A DNA stretch of 64,000 nucleotides from Arthrobacter oryzae (GTDB lineage: Bacteria; Actinomycetota; Actinomycetes; Actinomycetales; Micrococcaceae): the NCBI RefSeq assembly GCF_030812315.1, contig NZ_JAUSSM010000003.1, positions 62,001-126,000 on the forward strand. The letters are read 5' to 3'. Of this stretch, positions 42,913 through 51,461 are shown piece after piece. The translations under genes and the position numbers were made by a program. The notes beneath the pieces are model-generated. The model made no database searches and was not told where the DNA came from. It was given only the letters and a program-made list of their open reading frames with translations. Within the stretch, counting starts at the first letter, position 1; every line of letters begins with the position of its first letter.

Positions 42913-44315
42913 AGCTTGAACACCCTTCGGGGTGAGCCGTCGACGAGGTCGACGATCAGTTCATGGGCGCGGTCCTCGCCGACGCGGTGCTCCGCTACGA
43001 GCCTCGCCAGGAAGGAGGCCTCGATCCGGCGGGACGCATCGTGGCGGGCCGGGATGGAGCAGAAGGCGCGGGTGTCGTCGATGAAGCCCGACGAGCGGGA
43101 GAAGCCGGCCGTCTCGGTGACTGCCGAACGGAAGCGCAGCATGGCGTCCGGTGCGTCCAGGAACCACCACGGGGCGCCGAGGTAGACGGACGGGTAGAAG
43201 CCGGCCAGCGGCGCGAGTTCGCGGGAGAACACCGTCTCGTCCAGGGTGAAGAGCACCAGGTGGAAGTCCTTGGCGGTGCCGAAGTCCTGCAGCAGCGGGC
43301 GGATCGCCTCGGTGTAGTTGACGGCGAACGGGATGTCGTGGCCGGTGTCGGCGCCGTAGGTGTTGAAGGTGGGTTCGTGGTGGTTGCGGTACGACCCCGG
43401 GTGGATGGTCATGACCAGGCCGTCCTCCACGGACATCCGCGCCATCTGGTACATCATGTGGGCTTCGAAGTCTTCGCGGTCCTGCGGCGTGGCCTGGCCC
43501 GAGCGGGCGCGGTCGAACAGCTTCGCCGCATCGCCGGCGTCGAGCTTCAGCGTGGCGGGAGTGCGGACGCCGTGGTCGGCCGAAACAGCGCCGTGTTCCA
43601 CGAAATAACGACGCCGGTTCTCCAGCGCGGTGATGTAGCCGGCATAGCCGGTGGCGCCGTCGCCCGCTGCCGCGATGAGCCGGTCGACGTTCGCGGACCA
43701 GGTGGGGTGTGCGATGTTCAGGTAGGCGTCCGGGCGGAAGGTGGGAAGGACGCGTCCGTGGAACGTGGGGTCCTCGGCGATCGCCTTGTGGCTGGCGAGG
43801 CTGTCCAGGGGATCGTCCGTGGTGGCCAGCACCTCGATGTTGAAGTCCTTGAAGAGCTGGCGGGGCCGGAAACCCGGCTCCAGCAGCTTGGCAGAGATGG
43901 CGTCGTAGCTGGCATCGGCGGTTTCGGCGCTGATCTCCTGCTGAAGGCCGAAGACGCTGTCGAACTGCGTGCGGAGCCAGTAGCCGGAGGCGGTGCCCTC
44001 GAACAGCGGCCAGGCCCGGCAGAACTCGCGCCAGACGGTGCGGGAGTCCGGTTCCGAGTCATTCGAGCCGCGCAGCCGGTCCAGCGGGACGCCGCTGGCG
44101 TGGATCAGCCGGGTGACGTAGTGGTCCGGGCTGACCAGCAGCGCTGCCGGGTCCGGGAAGGGGGTGTTGTGCTCGATGACTGCGGCGTCAACGTGCCCGT
44201 GCGGGGAAAGGATGGGCAGGTCCTGGACGCGCTGCAGGAGGTCGCGCGCAATGCTGCGCGTTCCGGGATCCGCGGGCAGGAGCCGGTCTGGGTTGGCTGC
44301 AATCGACTGTGACAT
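42909..44315 (-). CDS. uxaC: Glucuronate isomerase
   Basis: UxaC isomerises D-glucuronate to fructuronate (and galacturonate to tagaturonate). The 468-residue protein starts MSQSIAANPDRLLPADPG. Metal-site signs are LPILSPHGHVDA (His-x-His), the SPDHYVTRLIHASGVP segment, EVLATTDDPLDSL and a FTLDETVFSRELAPLAGFYP region near the end. It is the first gene of the uxaC-uxuB pair and has its own promoter; the predicted transcript starts at or near its ATG. Confidence 0.93.
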   Translation of the reverse strand: MSQSIAANPDRLLPADPGTRSIARDLLQRVQDLPILSPHGHVDAAVIEHNTPFPDPAALLVSPDHYVTRLIHASGVPLDRLRGSNDSEPDSRTVWREFCRAWPLFEGTASGYWLRTQFDSVFGLQQEISAETADASYDAISAKLLEPGFRPRQLFKDFNIEVLATTDDPLDSLASHKAIAEDPTFHGRVLPTFRPDAYLNIAHPTWSANVDRLIAAAGDGATGYAGYITALENRRRYFVEHGAVSADHGVRTPATLKLDAGDAAKLFDRARSGQATPQDREDFEAHMMYQMARMSVEDGLVMTIHPGSYRNHHEPTFNTYGADTGHDIPFAVNYTEAIRPLLQDFGTAKDFHLVLFTLDETVFSRELAPLAGFYPSVYLGAPWWFLDAPDAMLRFRSAVTETAGFSRSSGFIDDTRAFCSIPARHDASRRIEASFLARLVAEHRVGEDRAHELIVDLVDGSPRRVFKL

Positions 44316-44321
44316 AGCTCA

Positions 44322-44361
44322 ATAGTCGGGCCTGTCGCAGGCTTTTGTCAACCGGTTGCCA
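44322..44361 (-). promoter_or_regulatory. LacI-type operator and promoter of uxaC-uxuB
   Basis: TGTCAACCGGTTGCCA (44346-44361, one mismatch) includes the minus-strand -35 TTGACA (44346-44351). A -10 GACTAT (44322-44327) lies 18 nt further on. The predicted start falls at about 44315, the A of the uxaC ATG, so the message may be leaderless. Confidence 0.7.
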
Positions 44362-44397
44362 TAAATTGCCATCCGGGTTGCGGACAGCATCCGTTAC

Positions 44398-45459
44398 CTA
44401 GCCCGCGGGCAGGAGCCGTCCGCTCGAGCCGCGCAGCACCAGCTCCGTTTCGACCCGGAGCGTCGCGGCAGGCTCGCCCGTGCCGTGCAGGAGATCAAGC
44501 AGCAGTGTGGCAGCGCCCGCGCCGCACTCCCCCAGCGGGGAACGCACGGTGGTGAGCGGCGGTGTGGTGAAATCCGCCCCGAAGATGTCGTCGAAGCCCA
44601 CGATGCTGATGTGGTCCGGGACCACCATGCCCGCTGCCTGGAGTTCCTGCATGAGGCCGATGGCCAGGAGGTCGTTATAGGTCAGCACCGCCGTGGCGCC
44701 GCTGGCCCGGACGTCGCGCGCCACCTGCCTGCCGCCGTCGACCGTGGGTTTGGTGGACTCCAGCCGCACGGCCTCGAGCCGGGACCACTCGCAGGCCGCC
44801 TGCACGCCTTCCCAGCGGCGCGCGGACATCCAGGACTGCGGCGGCCCGGCAACAAAGGCAACCTTCTGGTGCCCGTTGGCGGCCAGGCTGCGGACCGCCT
44901 CGCTGATGCCCTTGTTCACGTCGGGAACCACGCACGGCACGCCGTCGACCTCGCGGTTGATGACCACCACGGGCTTGTCGCGGGCGAGCGTGCGGATGTC
45001 GTCGTCGTCCATGCGCGGGCTGGCAAGGATGAGGCCGTCCACGGTGGCCATCATCCGGCGGGCGGCGGTCAGTTCGGTGACGGCGGACTCGGCGGACTCG
45101 GCCAGCACCAGGGTGTAGTCCCGCAGCGTGGCGGTGGTTTCCGCTCCGCGGATGATGTCGAAGAATGTGGGGTTGGTGATGTCCGCGACGATCAGCCCGA
45201 AGGTGTTGGTGCGGCCGGTGGGGAGCGCCCGGGCGAACGGATTGACCTGGTAGTTCAGTTCGGCGGCGGCATCCTCGATGAGTTTCTGCGTCTTGGCGCT
45301 GACCCGGCCCGGCTTGCTGAGCGCACGGGAAACCGTGGACGGATTGACGCCGGCAACCTTGGCAATGTCGTAGATGGTGGCGTTGGGCTTGCCGTCCCGG
45401 GCGTGCTTTTTGGCCGGCACACGTGTTGCGGCAACTTCCGGCATCTTGGGTTCAGTCAC
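44398..45459 (-). CDS. LacI-family transcriptional regulator of the hexuronate island
   Basis: A 353-residue LacI/GalR regulator. The DNA-binding domain (about 25-80) has ATIYDIAKVAGVNPSTVSRA and a hinge helix near NPFARALPTGRTNT. The sensor domain follows with FGLIVADITNPTFFDIIRGA and IVGFDDIFGADFTTPPLTTV, typical of the periplasmic-binding fold. It ends 82 bp before the uxaC promoter. The operators at 41380, 44346 and 45556 are its likely sites; the ligand is probably a hexuronate or intermediate. Confidence 0.9.
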   Translation of the reverse strand: MTEPKMPEVAATRVPAKKHARDGKPNATIYDIAKVAGVNPSTVSRALSKPGRVSAKTQKLIEDAAAELNYQVNPFARALPTGRTNTFGLIVADITNPTFFDIIRGAETTATLRDYTLVLAESAESAVTELTAARRMMATVDGLILASPRMDDDDIRTLARDKPVVVINREVDGVPCVVPDVNKGISEAVRSLAANGHQKVAFVAGPPQSWMSARRWEGVQAACEWSRLEAVRLESTKPTVDGGRQVARDVRASGATAVLTYNDLLAIGLMQELQAAGMVVPDHISIVGFDDIFGADFTTPPLTTVRSPLGECGAGAATLLLDLLHGTGEPAATLRVETELVLRGSSGRLLPAG

Positions 45460-45482
45460 CGCCCCATCCTACGAGGAAACAA

Positions 45483-45548
45483 CCCAACTAGGTCGCAGTT
45501 AATGTCGTTATGGGCGCCCATAACGACATTAACTGCGACCTAGTTGGG
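45483..45548. repeat. 66-bp perfect palindrome (family B)
   Basis: Positions 45483-45515 and 45516-45548 are exact reverse complements, 33 bp each, with no spacer. The ends CCCAACTAGG and the TCGCAGTTAATGTCG half recur at 16328-16393. It is upstream of the LacI gene and downstream of a Gfo/Idh gene, both minus strand. It may act as a terminator of the latter. Confidence 0.9.
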
Positions 45549-45555
45549 CTTTACT

Positions 45556-45571
45556 TGGCCAGCGGTTGCCG
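45556..45571 (-). promoter_or_regulatory. Candidate autoregulatory LacI operator
   Basis: TGGCCAGCGGTTGCCG matches the operator at 41380-41395 at 14 of 16 bases. It lies about 100 bp upstream of the LacI start. An autoregulatory site is plausible; no -35/-10 pair was assigned. Confidence 0.5.
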
Positions 45572-45600
45572 GAGTGATGGTTGCGGGTCCGGTTGGCGGG

Positions 45601-45658
45601 CTGGGCTTCCCGGGGTGGGCTGGGCTTCCCGGGGTGGGCTAGGCTTCCCGCGGGTGGG
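45601..45658. repeat. Three tandem 19-20-bp units
   Basis: Two identical 19-bp copies of CTGGGCTTCCCGGGGTGGG (45601-45619, 45620-45638) and a third 20-bp variant (45639-45658) abut the stop codon of the Gfo/Idh gene. A short minisatellite with no evident role. Confidence 0.8.
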
Positions 45659-46825
45659 CTAGGAGCGCTCGGGGAACTTGCCTTCGTCCGCGATGCGCTT
45701 GTTCAGCTCGGCGAGGAACTCGTCCTCGTCGAAGTCCAGGCCCACCTCCGTGCCGGTCCAGCTGGAGAGGTGGATAGCGTTGGCCAGGCGGACGCCGTTG
45801 ATTCCGTCCGATCCCGGGGCCAGCAGCGGGGTGCCGTCCAGGATGTTGGCCGCGAAGTTCTCCAGGACGCCGGCATGCTGGCCGCCCCAGACGGATTCGA
45901 ACTCGATAACCTCGGTGGAATAGTACTGTTCCGGATTCAGCTCGCCCATAAAGAGCTTGCGGACATCGTCCATATCCATGGCGTCGCTGAGTTCACGCTC
46001 GGGCTTGACCAGGCGCGTGACGGTGGCAGTCTTGGAGTTTTCGACGACGATCTTGCCCTGGTCGCCCAGGATCTCGAAGCGATCGGTCCCCACAAGGTCG
46101 TGGGTGGCAGTGACGAAAACGCCGGTGGCGCCGTTGCCGTAGTCCACCACTGCAGTTACTTCGTCCTCGACGGCGATGTCGCGGCGGAAGCCGTACGCAA
46201 CCTTCGAATAGACGGACTTCGGCACTCCACAGATCCACTGCCACAGGTCCAGCTGGTGCGGTGCCTGGTTGACCAGGACGCCGCCGCCTTCGCCGCCCCA
46301 CGTGGCGCGCCATTCGCTGGAGTTGTAGTAGCCCTGCGGCCGCCACCAGTTGGTGATGATCCAGTTGGTGCGGCGGATGCTGCCGATCTCGCCGTTCTCG
46401 ACGATCTCCTTGAGCTTCCGGTACAGCGGGTTGTTGCGCTGGTTGAACATGATCGCGAAGGACAGATCGGGCTTGCTTGCGGCAAACTCGTTGAGCTCCT
46501 TGACCTGCTTGGTGTAGACGCCGGCCGGCTTCTCCACCAGCGCGTGGATGTTGCGCTTGAGCGTCTCGATGCCCATTTCGGGGTGCAGGAAGTGCGGAAC
46601 GCAGGTCACGACGGCGTCCACGTCGCCGCTTTCCAGCATGGCGATGTAGTCGTCGTAGAAGGGCGCATCAGGGTATGTGGCCGAGGCAACGTCCTTCTTC
46701 GCGGGGTCGGTGTCGCAGATGGCACCGATCTCCATATTGGGTACCATGCCGTCCGTGATGAACCTGGCGTAGGCGCCGCCCTGCTGGCCCAGGCCGATGA
46801 TGCCGAGGCGTACTTTCTTGCTCAT
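45659..46825 (-). CDS. Gfo/Idh/MocA family NAD(P)-dependent oxidoreductase
   Basis: A 388-residue sugar dehydrogenase starting at ATG 46825 (MSKKVRLGIIGLGQQGGAYA), with GGAG upstream. The N-terminal Rossmann loop is GIIGLGQQGG and the nucleotide-loop acidic residue is in GAICDTDPAK. The EKPAGVYTKQVKEL segment has the conserved EKP motif with catalytic Lys, and NQAPHQLDLWQWICG holds the conserved His. Members oxidise myo-inositol, glucose or other sugars. The frame upstream is longer but overlaps the isomerase gene. It is last in the minus-strand catabolic run. Confidence 0.9.
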   Translation of the reverse strand: MSKKVRLGIIGLGQQGGAYARFITDGMVPNMEIGAICDTDPAKKDVASATYPDAPFYDDYIAMLESGDVDAVVTCVPHFLHPEMGIETLKRNIHALVEKPAGVYTKQVKELNEFAASKPDLSFAIMFNQRNNPLYRKLKEIVENGEIGSIRRTNWIITNWWRPQGYYNSSEWRATWGGEGGGVLVNQAPHQLDLWQWICGVPKSVYSKVAYGFRRDIAVEDEVTAVVDYGNGATGVFVTATHDLVGTDRFEILGDQGKIVVENSKTATVTRLVKPERELSDAMDMDDVRKLFMGELNPEQYYSTEVIEFESVWGGQHAGVLENFAANILDGTPLLAPGSDGINGVRLANAIHLSSWTGTEVGLDFDEDEFLAELNKRIADEGKFPERS

Positions 46826-46866
46826 TGTTGAATCTCCGTATTCTTTGGTGCTGAGTCTGGGAAGTC

Positions 46867-47727
46867 TTAGAAGAGGTCGGCGTGGCCCATGGCCACGAGG
46901 TTGTCGTGGGAGGTCTGCAGGGCTTCCCACACGGTGCGGCCGTAGAGCTCGTCCTGCTCAACCAGCATGTACTGGGCTCCGGCGGCCTGCGAGGCGTCGA
47001 TGATCGAGGGGAAGTCGAGGTTTCCTTCGCCCACTTCGGCGAACTGGACGACGTTCTTGAACTCGCTCATGAATCCCATGATGTCCCCCGAATCGAGCAG
47101 TCCGAACGCTGATTCCGGCAACTGGCCGATCCGGTAGTCCTTCAAGTGCACCATGGCCGTCCGGCCGGCGTACTTCTGCAGGGTCCGGACCGGGTCGAGG
47201 CCGCCGCGCTGGACCCAGTGCACGTCGATTTCCATGCCCATGGCCGGGGAGTTCTCGGCGATGATGTCCAGCATGTATTTGCCGTCGAACTTCGCGAACT
47301 CGATGTGGTGGTTGTGGTAGTACAGGCCGAGCCCCTGTTCCTGCAGGCGTTCGGCGTATTCGTTGGCCTGCTTGGCGAAGTCAATGACTGCACCGAGGGA
47401 CCGCATCGCCGGAAACGGCAGCATGCCGATCCGAAGAAGCCTGGAGTCGAGGCGCTTCGCGTCGTCCACGATCTTGTCGAAATCGTCCTGGAGCGAATCG
47501 CCGGGACGGCCCTTGGGGGTCTCCATCGCGACGGACAACGCCGCGATGTCCATGCCCAGTTCACTCCGGGAGCGGTCCAGCTCGGCCACATTTTCCGGTG
47601 TCATCGGGATCTGCGAGATTTCGACGGCGTTGTAACCGATCGCGCTGACCTTGCGGAGCGTTTCGAACGGCCCGATCTCCGCGAAGCTGTCCTTCAACAT
47701 CATCGCCTGCACGCCTATTTTGGCCAC
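46867..47727 (-). CDS. Sugar phosphate isomerase/epimerase (xylose-isomerase-like TIM barrel)
   Basis: A 286-residue AP_endonuc_2/IolE-like TIM-barrel protein starting MAKIGVQAMMLKDSFAEIGP. Metal-ligand patterns are YYHNHHIEFAKFDG, MEIDVHWVQRGG, TAMVHLKDYR and QYMLVEQDELYG, with the His, Asp and Glu set for a divalent metal. Members isomerise keto-inositol or other sugars. It pairs with the Gfo/Idh gene at 45659, a common oxidise-then-isomerise set. Confidence 0.88.
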   Translation of the reverse strand: MAKIGVQAMMLKDSFAEIGPFETLRKVSAIGYNAVEISQIPMTPENVAELDRSRSELGMDIAALSVAMETPKGRPGDSLQDDFDKIVDDAKRLDSRLLRIGMLPFPAMRSLGAVIDFAKQANEYAERLQEQGLGLYYHNHHIEFAKFDGKYMLDIIAENSPAMGMEIDVHWVQRGGLDPVRTLQKYAGRTAMVHLKDYRIGQLPESAFGLLDSGDIMGFMSEFKNVVQFAEVGEGNLDFPSIIDASQAAGAQYMLVEQDELYGRTVWEALQTSHDNLVAMGHADLF

Positions 47728-47775
47728 GTTATTCCTCCGTTGTTGTACCTGGTGTGTTAAATCCGGCGTCCGCCG

Positions 47776-48651
47776 CTAGGCGAGGGCGCCGGCCTGTTCA
47801 ATCTGGTGCCGCTGGCTTTCCAGCAGTCGGTGACGATCCGCCCGGCGCTGTTCCTGCCGGTCCGGATCGGGTACTGGGGACGCCAGCAGGAGGCGCTGCG
47901 TGTAAGGGTGCTCGGGGTCGCGGGTAACGATCTCGGCTGGTCCCTGTTCGACGATTTCGCCGTGGTACATGACCGCCACGCGGTGACTGATGTGGCGGAC
48001 CACATCGAGATCGTGGGAAACGAACAGGTAGGAAACCCCTGTATCGCGCTGGATCTGCAGGAACAGGTCAAGCACCCGGGCCTGGGTGGACAGGTCCAGT
48101 GCACTGACGGGCTCGTCGCAGACGATCAGCTTGGGCGAGAGGGCCAGGGCCCGGGCGATGGCCACGCGCTGGCGCTGGCCGCCGCTGAACTCGCGCGGCA
48201 GGCGGTGGATGGCATCCGCGGGCAGGCCCACCTGGTCCAGGAGTTCCTTGACGCGCTTCTTGGCGGCATTCTGCTCCATGCCCTGCACGCCGAGCGGCTC
48301 GGCGAGGATGTCACCGATCTCCAGGGCGGGGTTGAGCGAAGTGTACGGATCCTGGAAAACCACCTGGAGGTCCCGGCTCAGGGTTCGCCGTTGCTTGCGG
48401 GTGGCGTGGCTGATGTCCTTGCCTTCGAAAGTGATTTTGCCGCCCGTGACCGGGGCCAGGCCCAGGACCGCACGGCCCAGGGTGGTCTTGCCGGAACCGG
48501 ACTCCCCGACCAAGCCAAGGGTTTCGCCCTGGCCGATGGAGATGTTGATGTCCGTCAGGGCCCTGAACGGCTTTGCCCGGAACTTCTTGCTCGGGTATTC
48601 GACAACCAGGTTGTTCACTGTCAGAAGCGGCGCTCTTTCCGTGGTGCTCAT
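47776..48651 (-). CDS. ABC transporter ATP-binding protein (OppF/DppF-like)
   Basis: A 291-residue ATPase of the oligopeptide/dipeptide family. Walker A is GLVGESGSGKTTLGRA, the signature is REFSGGQRQRVAIARALALS, Walker B is LIVCDEPVSALDLS and the H-loop is LFVSHDLDVVRHI. The C-terminal PEHPYTQRLLLASPVPDPD is the Opp-specific tail. Its GTG/ATG overlaps the stop of the fused subunit by four bases. With the fused subunit it powers import for the family 5 binding protein. Confidence 0.93.
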   Translation of the reverse strand: MSTTERAPLLTVNNLVVEYPSKKFRAKPFRALTDINISIGQGETLGLVGESGSGKTTLGRAVLGLAPVTGGKITFEGKDISHATRKQRRTLSRDLQVVFQDPYTSLNPALEIGDILAEPLGVQGMEQNAAKKRVKELLDQVGLPADAIHRLPREFSGGQRQRVAIARALALSPKLIVCDEPVSALDLSTQARVLDLFLQIQRDTGVSYLFVSHDLDVVRHISHRVAVMYHGEIVEQGPAEIVTRDPEHPYTQRLLLASPVPDPDRQEQRRADRHRLLESQRHQIEQAGALA

Positions 48652-50513
48652 GCGACCGGCTCCTTCTGGCTGGATACAAGCATGGACATGGGGGTTTTGC
48701 CTTCGAGCATCGATGCCAGGAGAGTCCGGGTGTACCGCTCTTTCGGGTTCCGGAGGATGTCGCGGACGGATCCTTCCTCCACGAGCCGACCGTTCTGCAT
48801 TACAGCCACGCGGTCGCAGAGGTCCGCCACCACACCGAAATTGTGCGTGACCAGGATGATGCCGATGTTGAGGCGCTGCTGGAGCTCGCGCAGGAGGTCC
48901 AGCACGTCGGCCTGCACCGTGACGTCCAACGCGGTGGTGGGCTCATCGGCGATCACCAGGTCCGGTTCACAGCTGATGGCACCGGCGATCAGCACACGCT
49001 GGGCCATGCCCCCGGAGACTTCGTGCGGGTACGCGCTGAACGTCCGTTCCGGGCTGGCGATCCCGACGTCGGTCAGCAGCTTCAGGGCCCGCCTGCGGGC
49101 CTCCTCCTTGGAGATCCCCAGGACCCGCACCATGGGCGTGACCAGCTGGTAGCCGATGGTGAAGGCGGGGTCCAGGTTGCTCATGGGCTCCTGCGGAATG
49201 TAGGAGATGCGCTTGCCCCGCAGCTTGGACAGCCGCGCCTGGTTGACGCGTTCGTCGCCCGGGGCAACGGTGTAGTTGCCGTCGAACTGGATGGCGCCGC
49301 CCACAATGCGGGCATTGTCCGGCAGGAGGCCCAGGATGGAGAACGCCGTCTGGGACTTTCCCGAGCCGGATTCACCCACGATGCCCAGGATTTCGCCCCG
49401 GTCCACATGGAAGGACACATCGTCCACCACCTTCTTGATGGAGCCGTCGGCCTGCGGGTAGCCGACGCCGAGATTGGTCACCTTTACGAGGTGGTGCTCG
49501 GTTCCGGCATCGACGGCGGCCACAGACTTACGCGACGGGCGCGCCGTGGCAGGTGCCGCCGTCGGGCCCGCTCCCATGGCCGAAGTCGTGCCCCTTTTTT
49601 TGCGGTGCTTGATCTTTTCGCCGTCTTCCAACGCGTCGCGGATGGCGTTGCCGAGCAGCACGAGGCCGCCGATAGTGAGCGCCATGGCGAGGGCGGGCCA
49701 GAGGAGCAGCACGGGGGTCAGGTAGACGTTCTTGAAGCCTTCGGAGAGCATCACGCCCCAGGTTGCCTTGGTGGGGTCGCCGAGGCCCAGGAACTCGAGT
49801 CCGGACTGGATGGCGATGGCCACGCCGGCAATGGCTGCGGTCTGGATGATGATGGGGGCGCGGACCACGGAGAAGATGTGGCGGGCGATGATGCTCCAGT
49901 CCGAAAGCCCGGACACCCGTGCTGCATCGACGTAGAGCTCGTTGCGCACCGACTGGACGGCGGTGCGGGTCAAGCGGAAGTAGGACGGGCTGATGAGGAC
50001 GCCGAAGGCGATCATCGAAATCCATACCGAAGGTCCAAACGCTGCGCGGATGGTGAGCAGCACGATCAGGCCCGGCAGGCTCATGAGGATGCTGACCACC
50101 CAGTTGGAGACGGCCTCGAACTTCCCGGCGTAGTAGCCGGCGATCAGGCCGGCCGGGAGGCCGATTGCGATGGCAACACCGGCGCACAGCAGTGCGGACA
50201 ACAGCGTGAGCTGCGCACCGAAGAGCAGGCGGCTCCAGGTGTCGCGTCCGGCGCTGTCCGTGCCGAGGATGTTCACCGAGTCTGCAGGTGCCAGGGTCTT
50301 GGTGATATTTGCGAAGTTCTCCTCGAACGGGGCCAGGACCGGGGCGAAGACGGCCAGCAAGGCGATGGATCCCAGGATCACCAGCGAGGCGATGCCCATC
50401 GGGTTCCTGAGGAGGCGGCGCATCACGGTGGAACGGACCACTGTGCCGCTCGGCCCCGGCGGAACGGGGGCGGGGACGGCCGTTACCGCCGCTGTTTCTA
50501 CGGAATCGCTCAT
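48648..50513 (-). CDS. Fused ABC transporter permease-ATPase (DppC-DppD type)
   Basis: A 621-residue protein starting at ATG 50513 (MSDSVETAAVTAVPAP). Residues about 30-290 are a DppC-like permease: TVMRRLLRNPMGIASLVILG, LGTDSAGRDTWSRLLFGAQL, six helices, and the EAA loop ELYVDAARVSGLSDWSIIAR. A charged linker (HRKKRGTTSAMGAGPTAA) joins an OppD-like ATPase with Walker A GIVGESGSGKSQTAFS, signature EVSGGMAQRVLIAGA and Walker B LVIADEPTTALDVT. The fusion merges two normally separate genes. The start overlaps the upstream permease stop by four bases. Confidence 0.92.
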   Translation of the reverse strand: MSDSVETAAVTAVPAPVPPGPSGTVVRSTVMRRLLRNPMGIASLVILGSIALLAVFAPVLAPFEENFANITKTLAPADSVNILGTDSAGRDTWSRLLFGAQLTLLSALLCAGVAIAIGLPAGLIAGYYAGKFEAVSNWVVSILMSLPGLIVLLTIRAAFGPSVWISMIAFGVLISPSYFRLTRTAVQSVRNELYVDAARVSGLSDWSIIARHIFSVVRAPIIIQTAAIAGVAIAIQSGLEFLGLGDPTKATWGVMLSEGFKNVYLTPVLLLWPALAMALTIGGLVLLGNAIRDALEDGEKIKHRKKRGTTSAMGAGPTAAPATARPSRKSVAAVDAGTEHHLVKVTNLGVGYPQADGSIKKVVDDVSFHVDRGEILGIVGESGSGKSQTAFSILGLLPDNARIVGGAIQFDGNYTVAPGDERVNQARLSKLRGKRISYIPQEPMSNLDPAFTIGYQLVTPMVRVLGISKEEARRRALKLLTDVGIASPERTFSAYPHEVSGGMAQRVLIAGAISCEPDLVIADEPTTALDVTVQADVLDLLRELQQRLNIGIILVTHNFGVVADLCDRVAVMQNGRLVEEGSVRDILRNPKERYTRTLLASMLEGKTPMSMLVSSQKEPVA

Positions 50514-51451
50514 GACACACGCACTTTCGGGTTGAGCCAACCATTGAGGATGTCCACCAGGAGGTTCACCACGATGACTACCACCACGGTGTACATGACC
50601 ACTCCCATGACCACGGGAAGATCGGACTGGCCGGTGGCGGTGACCGCGAGCGGTCCCATTCCGGGAAGGGCGAAGATCTGCTCGATGATCACCACGCCGC
50701 CCAGCATGCCGATCAGTTGCAGGCTCAAGACGGTCAGGCCTGCCGGTGCCGCGCTGCGCAGCACATGCTTGAAGAGAATTTCCCGCTCTCCGATGCCCCG
50801 GCTGCGCAGTGTCCGGACGTAGTCGCGCTCGAGCTGCTTGATCACGGCGCTGCGGATCTGCTGCGCGCCGCCGGTCACGCCGTTGATGAGCAGTGCAATG
50901 ACCGGAAGGGTCATCGAATAGACCCAGGCCTCCGGACCCACCTCAGGAGAGATGGTGCTGGTGGCCGGGAAGAAGCCCAGCTGGATGGCCAGGAGGGTCA
51001 CAAGGAGCACTCCGATCACGTACCCCGGAATAGAGTCGCCAACGATCGCGCCCACCTGGACCACCCTGTCCACCCAGCCGCGCTTGACGGCTGCGGCAAC
51101 ACCGATCAGTGCTGCGCAGATGGCGATCAGGATCATTGCGGTGAAAACCATCGTCATGGTCACCGGGATACGCGTAGCCAGGGAGCTGGCCACCGGTTCC
51201 GAGGTGAACCACGAAGCTCCAAGGTTTCCTGAGAGGGCGTCGCCCAACCAGGCGAAGTAACGGATCACGAGGGGCTGGTCGAGTCCCAGCTCCTGTTCCT
51301 TCAAGGCAACCTGTTCAGGGGTGGCCTGGTCACCCAGGATGTTCCGGGCAATGCTGCCGCTGGAGGTGTACAGCAAAGTGAAGGTGAGCGCCGAGACTAC
51401 GAACAACACCACCAGACCGCTGCCCAGCCTTTTCGCAATGAACTTGATCAT
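50510..51451 (-). CDS. ABC transporter permease (DppB/OppB type)
   Basis: A 313-residue inner-membrane permease with six helices. MIKFIAKRLGSGLVVLFVVS is typical of the N-terminal DppB helix, followed by GSIARNILGDQATPEQV and LGLDQPLVIRYFAWLGDALS. The EAA loop YVRTLRSRGIGEREILFKHV contacts the ATPase. It precedes the fused permease-ATPase with an overlapping start. Confidence 0.93.
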   Translation of the reverse strand: MIKFIAKRLGSGLVVLFVVSALTFTLLYTSSGSIARNILGDQATPEQVALKEQELGLDQPLVIRYFAWLGDALSGNLGASWFTSEPVASSLATRIPVTMTMVFTAMILIAICAALIGVAAAVKRGWVDRVVQVGAIVGDSIPGYVIGVLLVTLLAIQLGFFPATSTISPEVGPEAWVYSMTLPVIALLINGVTGGAQQIRSAVIKQLERDYVRTLRSRGIGEREILFKHVLRSAAPAGLTVLSLQLIGMLGGVVIIEQIFALPGMGPLAVTATGQSDLPVVMGVVMYTVVVVIVVNLLVDILNGWLNPKVRVS

Positions 51452-51461
51452 GGGGTCGGTC

